Shown here piece by piece: positions 6,600 through 12,198 of a stretch of DNA of 12,198 nucleotides. The notes beneath the pieces are model-generated. The model did no database searches and had not been told where the DNA came from. It was given only the letters and a program-made list of their open reading frames with translations. The translations under genes and the position numbers were made by a program. Location: positions 53,423 to 65,620 of the forward strand of contig ML976693.1 of NCBI GenBank assembly GCA_010015655.1, in the 5' to 3' direction. The number at the start of each line of letters is the position of its first letter. The first letter of the stretch is position 1. This DNA comes from Bimuria novae-zelandiae CBS 107.79 (Eukaryota > Ascomycota > Dothideomycetes > Pleosporales > Didymosphaeriaceae).

Positions 6600-7350
6600 G
6601 CGCGATATTTTGTCGATGTATAATGCTTGTAAAAGCCAGATCTTTCTATTTAAGCGGTCCCTAATGATTTTAATTCCTAGAAACTATTACAGGTCTTTCC
6701 CGCTAGTAAGGGTAAATTTAGTTCTTATCTCTTTAATAGCTACTTTTGCTGCAGGCTCGTGATTCTTCTAATAGGCGATGATAAGATTATCTATATAGAA
6801 GAAGATGATGATGCCGTCCTTAATAAGGCAGCATGGCTTGTGGGGCACTATTTTAAAGCTAATATCACGGAGCGTTAATGTGAACTCTCTTTGCCAGAGT
6901 AGTAGAGATATGCGCAGTCTATACAGTGCTTTGTGTAGTTTAAGGACTGTGCCTGCTCGCGAGTATCCGCGGGGCATTCTTATATAGATTTCTCTATCTA
7001 GCTTTGCGTGAACAAACGCGTTCGTAACGTTATGTTAGATAAGCTCTAGGTTAAACTAAGCTATAATCGCTATAAGCATATAAAAGGATTATCTTATAAG
7101 TGTTACGGCGTAGGTTTCTTGCGAGGTTAGGTGCTGCTATTAATTGCCCCGCACTACCAGCCTTGCCTTGCACTTTTATAGTTAATAGTGTTTATTAAAC
7201 TTGTAGGTGTATACCCACATATAGTTAAGGATTTGATGGCCTGCTGCCTTCACTGGAGCTACTACGACCTCGCTCTAAGACTTCATTTCCTTATAGCTCT
7301 GTAGATAGGAACGTTCTGCTTCCTTCCACATATTATAAAGAGGGTGATCT
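6600..7350 (-). other. Reverse transcriptase region, catalytic motif altered
   Basis: Motifs in order on the minus strand: LEDHPLYNMWKEAE at about 7350, CKARLVVRGN, TNAFVHAKLDREIY, then the longest surviving open piece at 6977-6768 with LHKALYRLR and LLLWQREFT. The polymerase motif YVDD reads YIDN at 6797-6786 (codons 1249-1252). Both changes, GTA to ATA and GAT to AAT, follow a T and so are TpG to TpA. FLGIKIIRDR and WLLQALYIDK follow. The second catalytic Asp is missing, so the enzyme would be inactive. Confidence 0.92.
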
Positions 7351-8059
7351 TCGAGCTTGCTTTGGCATGTGGGTGGCTCTAAAAGCACGCTTCGATGTAG
7401 CTTGTTACCTAATATAATTATTTATTAAAGCTACGCCTTATTAAGAACCTTGCTTTTATATTTACCGTTACTATTAGCTTTAGTGCCTACTATAAAGGCT
7501 ACGGCCTATGCGCTTATTTACAACTACCCTATTTATAACTCTTAGGGTAGTCTAGCTTAATCGCCTCCTGCCATTAGTTATGCAAGGAGTGTCACTAGTG
7601 GCAGTATTAATAGAGGCGTTAGATATTCGTACCTAGCTCTCCTGCCTTAATTATACTTAAGAGCGCTTTTAACCTCTTCCTCTAGCGCTTTACTAATTAT
7701 CTTATCCTTAAAGAAGGACTCGGTAGCTTGCTCTTATTAAAGTAAAAAAGGTAGCTCTACTAATTACACCTAGGCTACTATTTCTTCTAATGTGTTGTGC
7801 ATAAGGTTGTCTATTAGGTCTTTAGTTTTGCCTAAGAACATAGTATCCTTATCGAAAATCACGTCGCGAGTACTAATTGTCTTTGCTAGTGGGGGAATCC
7901 ATATTCTCCAGATGTTGGTTAATTTGTAGCTAGCTAGATAACCTATCTATGCTTTGGGGTCTAGTCGCTGGAGCTTGCTCTTGCCACGTTTAGTGTTATT
8001 AGTCATGGTAAAGGCCTTGCAGCCATAGGCTTTTAAGTAAGCTTAATTAGGCTTCTTTA

Positions 8060-8790
8060 GTTAGGTGATAATGCCGTTCTAAAAGGCTACTGTTGTAAAG
8101 AACACTTTGTATAGAGATCGCTATTAATTAGCGTAGTTTAGCGTTTAATTATATAAGTAGACTGCGGCTCGCGTGATCTTAGGCTACATTTACTAGGGTA
8201 GGTTAAAGTTAAGTTACATCGCGCGCGCTTTTTCCTTAATTACACCCCTTAAGTATTTTACTCTTTTATTTTGTGCTTAGGTATCTAGTGCTAAAGGCTT
8301 AATCTTAATACCTTACGCTCCGCACTACTTCTTAACTTCTACCTTAATAAAGAAGATCTCGTTATTAGATTTAATTACTTTCACTGTAACGTTATATTAT
8401 ACTTTTATAAACCGTACAAAAGTACTAAGTAATTTAATAATTAACCGTGCTAGGCAGTTATCCTTAAAGTAGAAGTCCTATACAAAGCTAAAAAATTAAT
8501 TAATAATTAGTATTTAGCTCTTCTCTCTTGTTAAGCTATCTGCTTTATAGTTGTAAAAGTCTATTGCGACTTGCTCGCCAGGGCCTTTAGTTCGCTCCTT
8601 AGCTTGCCGGCGTATTTGCTATTTTAGTTTTACTTTACCACAGGCGTTACATTTAACTATAAGGAGGCCTTTAATCCTTACTCCCTTAGATTACTGCACG
8701 AGGTGTTTAAGGGCCTAAGGGCCTAGATAGCCTAATTATTAGTGCCAGGTCTACGCGTCTGCCTTCTGCGGTCTTTATTTAGTGCGTATA
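8060..8790 (-). other. Integrase region, two of three catalytic residues lost
   Basis: The pre-integrase motif ADA-stop-TWH at about 8762 starts the zinc-binding domain, followed by KCNACGK. The catalytic core has Asp at codon 661 (IDFYNY, kept). Asn at 726 (KSNNE) stands where Asp is expected, and Lys at 762 (RVKYLRG) where Glu is expected. Spacing between the last two is exactly 35 residues, the D-35-E rule of retroviral-type integrases. The Asp-to-Asn change fits TpG to TpA; the Glu-to-Lys change needs a different or additional context. Confidence 0.85.
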
Positions 8791-8879
8791 TTAGTCTTGT
8801 GAGTGGCGTGCGCAGCATTAGTAGGAATACTACCTACTAGCCTTATTCTATATTCTAGCACCTACTGTCCGTGCAACTC

Positions 8880-9200
8880 TTGAAGTTCTACCAGCATAGT
8901 ATTATCTCTTCTTTTTAGAGTCGTTAGGTCTGCCCTTATGTCCCACCAAAGGCCTTGCCTCCAGAGTAATCGGAACGATACAAGGTTACAGAGCAAATTA
9001 GGGCAATAGGCGACATTATCTAGCCATATTATTTAATTACTACTTACACTTTATACGTTAAGATAGACGCTCTTGTATCCTTTAATCTATATTTGTGTAT
9101 TCCCTGCCTATATGAAGTCTCCTGGCGCTGGTGGCCGGTATAAGACAAAGCGATCGATGTTATTAAAGATATGGCAAGTTGTGCCTAAATTAAGTATGGC
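8880..9200 (-). other. Aspartic protease region, active site destroyed
   Basis: At codon 451 (9191-9189) the frame reads LNLGTTCHIF where retropepsins have DSG or DTG before a Thr/Ser. Asp reads Asn and Ser reads Leu. GAT to AAT after T, and TCA to TTA, are both CpA/TpG to TpA changes. Downstream are the family's usual strands: GYKSVYL, LDNVAYCPNLLCNLVSF, GLWWD. Confidence 0.8.
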
Positions 9201-9399
9201 TAAGCATCGCAATAGGTACGTGTTTAATTCGTTGTAGAAGAATGTGGCTTAGAAGCTCGCTAAGATTTTAGTAATCTTGCGTCTATCTAGTCACTTATTA
9301 TTAGCCTCAGTAATTCGAGTTGGAGTGGGAGTATGCGATAATTTAATTCTAGGTGTTTAAGACTTTAGTCTTTTCACCTTCCTCATCTCCTCTTGTAGA

Positions 9400-10541
9400 T
9401 GTGAATTATTTTAGATTCTGTATTATACCATGTCTGCAAAGCCAGGTCGTGGCCTAAACCACTCTAGTGCATGATCTAGATATGCGTAGAAGTAGTCTTT
9501 TAGACTATGCCTTTGTTCACAAGCAGGGCATTTTTTGCCTTTAACTACTATTGTATCCTCTATCAAAGACTGCTTAGATATGGTACTTTAACTAAAGGAT
9601 CGTTTTTGTCGAGGTCTCCCCTGTCCACGTTAGTTATTCGTGGAAGATGGCGCGTCTTTGGCAGCGTGAGAGGCGTCCCTGTTAGTGCCTGGGGTGGATG
9701 CACCACCAGCAGCGAGAGATAGCTCACTAGTAGCAAAGGCGCCCCTATGCTGTTTGCCCTTAATTAGGTGGAGTATTGCTATATATTCTTAGAAGCGTTT
9801 TATTATCTCCTTCCTTGTCATATCTGCGTCTCGGCGTCTAGTTTCTTGAAAGGACACGCCCTAAGTGGGAGCAGCCTTTATAATCGCAGTTAGGAAGTCC
9901 TTTATAGTATTATAGATTAATTATACTTCGGCGATATTATTCGTCTCTACTTCTATAGCTGCCTAATTATACTTAGTTAGCTAGGTATCCTAGTTTAATA
10001 GTTATCTTATTAGCTTAAGGGCCTGTAGGTATCGTGCTCTTGCTCTATCCCGCTCGTCTTCTTTATTAACGCCTATAGTCTGTGTTAGAGACGTAATCTA
10101 TTGCTAGATTTGCTCTCTAGGCTTGCAGCAGTTACGTTGCAGGTGTGGCGACATAGTAGATTAGATATGGATAACTACTTTCTTAAGACTTAATCTCTCC
10201 TCGCGGTATTCCTTATCCTTTATCTTATAGTCTTTAAGCTGTATCTTGTAGAACTTAATGTCTTCTTTATATGCCTTAAGTCTTAAGTTTGATAGCTCTA
10301 ATAGGCGTGTTAGAGGGTTCTGTTGATCGTCGTCGTTTACGCGGATAATTGGTTAGTAACTCGCTATTTCTGGCGGCGATAGCGGTGTCAGCCTTTTGCG
10401 TGGGAGTTTAGCTCTATCTAGGTTAATAATAGGCTATATATCTATTAGTTCGCATCGCGCTTTTAGCTGCAGTAGCTATAGTGTGTAGTTAGTGTAATTA
10501 GTTAACACGATTGTTAAGTTACGGAGTATTAATAGCGACAT
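9400..10541 (-). other. Gag region with damaged zinc knuckle
   Basis: The start is ATG 10541 (MSLLILRNL). About residues 20-40 show the copia capsid pattern, with TAG where Trp is expected (LxLLQLKARC, then ID followed by a stop). A long charged helical region follows (KAYKEDIKFYKIQLKDYKIK). The knuckle begins at codon 338 (Cys, 9530-9528) as KCPACEQRHSLKDY. The CxxC and His are kept, but the last ligand reads Tyr (TAC), consistent with TGC to TAC by TpG to TpA. The stretch about 9600-9720 is less damaged and more GC-rich than the rest. Confidence 0.85.
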
Positions 10542-10583
10542 CGTCCTTTCTTAAGGTTTAGTTAAGGTAATGAGACTCTTAAT

Positions 10584-10807
10584 TGTCAGATTTAATAGTG
10601 TTCTGTCACTTTGAGATAATGTAATGATGAGAATTAATAGTTATAATAATTTATTAATGATGTTCGTGTTCTGTCTGTGTCTGGAATGCAGATGTGTGCG
10701 AGGCTCCAAATAAGTGCCGCTGCAGCGCTAGCCCTATTTAGAATAGTACAAAAGAGAGAGTGCTCCAGCCTCATATCCACAACAGATAGAGGCCATATAA
10801 TCGGACA
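10584..10807 (-). repeat. 5' LTR of the copia element (right copy)
   Basis: It is 224 bp with the same ends as the left copy. It differs from the left copy at 10594, 10622, 10636, 10643, 10645, 10648 and 10656. One change is CA to TA and six are TG to TA relative to the left copy. All seven lie in the 73 bp nearest the interior; the outer 151 bp are identical. On the coding strand the gag ATG follows 42 bp inside the LTR. I could not identify a confident tRNA primer-binding site in that gap. Confidence 0.97.
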
Positions 10808-10812
10808 ACATT
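10808..10812. repeat. Target-site duplication, right copy (ACATT)
   Basis: Identical to 5480-5484 and directly after the CA end of the right LTR. One copy of ACATT belongs to the original host gene, where it encodes Thr and part of Leu. Confidence 0.95.
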
Positions 10813-11014
10813 AGACGCAGGTTCCGAGCAGCATCGAATCTTCGCAGCCTGCCAAGGGCAGCTTAAACATCACAACTTGGCGCTTATACACGAGGTATTC
10901 GCGTCCGAATCGAGTTTCTTCCTAATCTCCCCATTCTACAGCATTACGCTGGAATCGATTAATGCTTGCCCCCGCTTCCCAACCGATACCCAACTCGCCG
11001 TAATCGCTCGTGAG

Positions 11015-11061
11015 GTACGTTCAGGCAGTATACGTCCTCCATATAACCATAACAAAGGCAG
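11015..11061 (+). other. Intron in the kinase-like gene
   Basis: GTACGT donor after GAG, AAAGGCAG acceptor before GTA, 47 bp, phase 0. Removing it joins two kinase-like segments in one frame, while reading through meets TAA at 11065-11070. A plausible weak branch site (CATAAC) lies near 11047-11052. Confidence 0.75.
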
Positions 11062-11161
11062 GTATTAAGAGGAATAAGCTTTCTTGAATCTTATGGCTGG
11101 ATTCACACCAACATCCGCTGCTCGAATATACTCTTGTCAGCTCGTGGTGACGTCGTACTAT

Positions 11162-11206
11162 GTAAGTCCCTACAATTGTCAAACTATGCGTCGCTAATAA
11201 TATAAG
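11162..11206 (+). other. Second intron in the kinase-like gene
   Basis: GTAAGT donor at 11162, GCTAAT branch-like site near 11193, 45 bp, phase 1. The acceptor ATAAG is weaker than the usual YAG, so the exact 3' end is less certain than the donor. Confidence 0.6.
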
Positions 11207-11442
11207 CCAATATCGAAGACTGCTATTAAAGACCCGCAAGCGACTTTGTGCCTCACCAGCAATCTCTTGGACGCGTACTTGCCGCAACTATGGACAAGGG
11301 TTTAGAGCTAAGAAAACCCTTTAGTATCCAAAACCCAAACCGCTGGTTAGACACGGCGATTGAGTTCGTAGGGAGGTCGGAGACTTCTTTAATAACAGAA
11401 CTGAATTAGGTATTTAAAATGCTTTCTATTGTAAGAAACTAA

Positions 11443-11711
11443 ATAACTGAATCTGAACTGTAGCACTCATTTATTCAAGATTGTAACAGCCGCAGTACTA
11501 TTCTAATACCCTTAATTGAATTTTCGAAGGGCTCCGCATCTTTGTTCTATATGTGGGCAGATTAGTAAAGATGCGTACATAGACTAGTTAATTCTATTAA
11601 TATCCTCTGATGTAATGCGTGTGATAAGCCACACCCAGTGCTGCTCTTAATATGCCTAAACACCCCGGGAGCTTTTAAGCCCACCATTCCGCACTCACAA
11701 ACAATCTAAAG
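11443..11711. other. Intergenic, nothing recognised
   Basis: No coding frame, repeat or RNA gene was seen between the end of the kinase-like gene and the start proposed at 11712. It probably holds the 3' region of one and the promoter of the other. Confidence 0.45.
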
Positions 11712-12198
11712 ATGCCATTCAAACTTCCCTTTCCCTGGGGAAGTAAGTTATCGACCCAAACTAAAGTGCCCTTTCTTAGGTCAGAGAATGAGCCCAAGAC
11801 AATATTTGGGAACACCGCGGTAGCTGCTTGTGAGATTCTAATCTAACGATAAAAACTCCTCATGACACATTCTGGACAGCCAGGCAATGGGGTAACGTTA
11901 CTGAACCTCGAGTTCGAGACCGAGAATTGGGATCTCCTCTTACCGATGAAGTTGCTAGATTAACGTTAGATGGCGAAAGTGAAAAAAGAGAGAGCATTTT
12001 ACATCATGGCGGTTCAAAGGCCGACAAAGCGTTTCGTAGAATAAGGGCGGCTGGTAACGTTAGTAATCCTTTAGGAAGAGTTTCTAGCCCACGCACAAAA
12101 CTCAACAATAAGGACCGCAAAATTCAAGAGCCCGAAACGTCATCAACGCTTAGGCGGAAGAAACGAGAAGCATCACAGGAGCCGCGCAGGCGATTAGT
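11712..12198 (+). CDS. Unrecognised spliced gene, 5' part, runs off the window
   Basis: From 11834 to the window end one frame is open for about 121 codons but contains no ATG, so it needs an upstream exon. The best model starts at ATG 11712 (MPFKLPFPWG). Donor GTAAGT is at 11743, the branch site TCTAAC is just before 11850, and the acceptor GGACAG ends at 11879, giving a 137-bp phase-1 intron. The coding part after 11880 is hydrophilic and increasingly basic (DKAFRRIRAAGNVSNPLGRV, later TLRRKKREASQEPRRR), like a disordered N-terminus with possible nuclear-localisation clusters. There is no signal peptide or membrane segment. I do not recognise the family. A shorter intron ending in TTCTTAG near 11779 reads into an early stop and is less likely. 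Confidence 0.5.

Larger units (their letters stand above)
5820..10541 (-). pseudogene. copia gag-pol polyprotein pseudogene, one frame of about 1573 codons
   Basis: From ATG at 10541 to TAA at 5822-5820 every recognisable domain lies in the same frame: start, zinc knuckle (9530), protease (9191), integrase (8759, 8561), reverse transcriptase (6977, 6797) and terminal TAA. All offsets are multiples of three, so there is no net indel in 4722 bp. Many TAA and TAG codons interrupt it. In the parts I translated I met no TGA. Nonsense codons fall where Trp (TGG) or Gln (CAA/CAG) would fit the family pattern, for example in the WH and SW motifs. That is the expected product of CpA to TpA change on either strand. 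The protein would have been one fused Gag-Pol with no frameshift or readthrough site evident. It is non-functional as it stands. Confidence 0.92.
5485..10807 (-). mobile_element. Ty1/copia LTR retrotransposon, complete but RIP-damaged
   Basis: This is a 5323-bp element bounded by two 224-bp direct LTRs with TG...CA ends and an ACATT target duplication. The coding strand is minus, so the right LTR is the 5' LTR. Domain order along the minus strand is gag, zinc knuckle, protease, integrase, reverse transcriptase, RNase H. Integrase before reverse transcriptase defines the copia superfamily. It lies inside a kinase-like gene in opposite orientation. The single gag-pol frame is intact in length but full of TAA and TAG codons, and several catalytic residues are changed. 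The element therefore cannot encode its own transposition. No structural deletion is seen. Confidence 0.97.
10813..11439 (+). pseudogene. Protein-kinase-like gene, 3' part (two introns, two nonsense codons)
   Basis: This continues the gene split at 5484. Exon piece 10813-11014 reads HHNLALIHEVF, then LISPFYSITLESI, a kinase hinge pattern. Intron 11015-11061 (GTACGT...GGCAG, 47 bp) restores REVLRGISFLESYGWIHT. Exon 11062-11161 holds the catalytic-loop position as IHTNIRCSNILL: HRD is replaced by HTN, the downstream Asn is kept, and no DFG follows, so it was probably a pseudokinase. Intron 11162-11206 (GTAAGT...ATAAG, 45 bp) is followed by an exon to about 11439 with C-lobe-like ESLG/MDKG and NPNRWLDTAIEFVG patterns. 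TAA at 11227 and TAG at 11407 interrupt it; each could be CAA or CAG hit by CpA to TpA. The frame ends at TAA 11440-11442. Disabled three ways. Confidence 0.75.

Noticed and set aside
6805..6987. 60-aa plus-strand ORF
   Set aside because: Antisense shadow of the reverse transcriptase segment with clear motifs on the minus strand.
9507..9722. 71-aa plus-strand ORF
   Set aside because: It is the antisense of the gag zinc-knuckle region, which is less damaged and so has fewer stops in all frames.
10560..10583. tRNA primer-binding site after the 5' LTR
   Set aside because: The coding strand has a GTCTCATTACC run that looks like initiator tRNA-Met anticodon-loop sequence itself, not its complement, so it could not prime. 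RIP may have altered the true site.
11021..11287. 88-aa minus-strand ORF
   Set aside because: Antisense to the spliced kinase exons and crosses both introns; no motif.

Overview
The window looks like an accessory, repeat-rich stretch of a filamentous ascomycete (Pezizomycotina) nuclear genome. The reasons are short GT-AG introns with CTAAC/CTAAT-type branch sites, a Ty1/copia retrotransposon carrying the CpA-to-TpA damage typical of repeat-induced point mutation (RIP), a pogo-like transposase tail, minisatellites and sparse, partly broken genes. No tRNA, rRNA, CRISPR or bacterial-type operon was seen.

Layout. Positions 1-1270 are non-coding and hold a diverged dispersed repeat, a short TG tract and the tail of a pogo/Fot-type transposase. 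Positions 1271-2448 hold an unrecognised spliced gene with a low-complexity N-terminal half. Its frame continues past a single TAA to 2658 and there includes a likely membrane anchor. Positions 2659-4045 hold two small doubtful ORFs and several perfect inverted repeats. Positions 4046-4528 (minus) are a fragment of a PAQR/haemolysin-III-type membrane protein. Positions 4608-5283 are repeats: the second dispersed-repeat copy, a GC-rich direct repeat, an AT-rich array with a strict 14-bp period, and a 20-bp minisatellite.

The core of the window is a nested structure. A fungal protein-kinase-like gene starts at 5288 (or 5360) and is split at 5484 by a complete LTR retrotransposon (5485-10807, minus strand, 224-bp LTRs, ACATT target duplication). 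It resumes at 10813 in exactly the right phase and runs, with two short introns, to about 11439. The retrotransposon keeps one gag-pol frame of about 1573 codons with no net indel, but many nonsense codons interrupt it. Catalytic residues of protease, integrase and reverse transcriptase and one zinc-knuckle cysteine are substituted. The two LTRs differ at only seven sites, all CpA/TpG to TpA, all in the inner 73 bp of the 5' LTR.

The right edge (11712-12198) holds the 5' part of another spliced, unrecognised gene that runs out of the window.

No cooperating multi-gene system is evident. What deserves attention is the dated, frame-traceable destruction of a pseudokinase-like gene, the mismatch between near-pristine LTRs and a ruined interior, and the two minisatellites. 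All calls come from reading the sequence by eye. Family assignments rest on motifs and were not searched.
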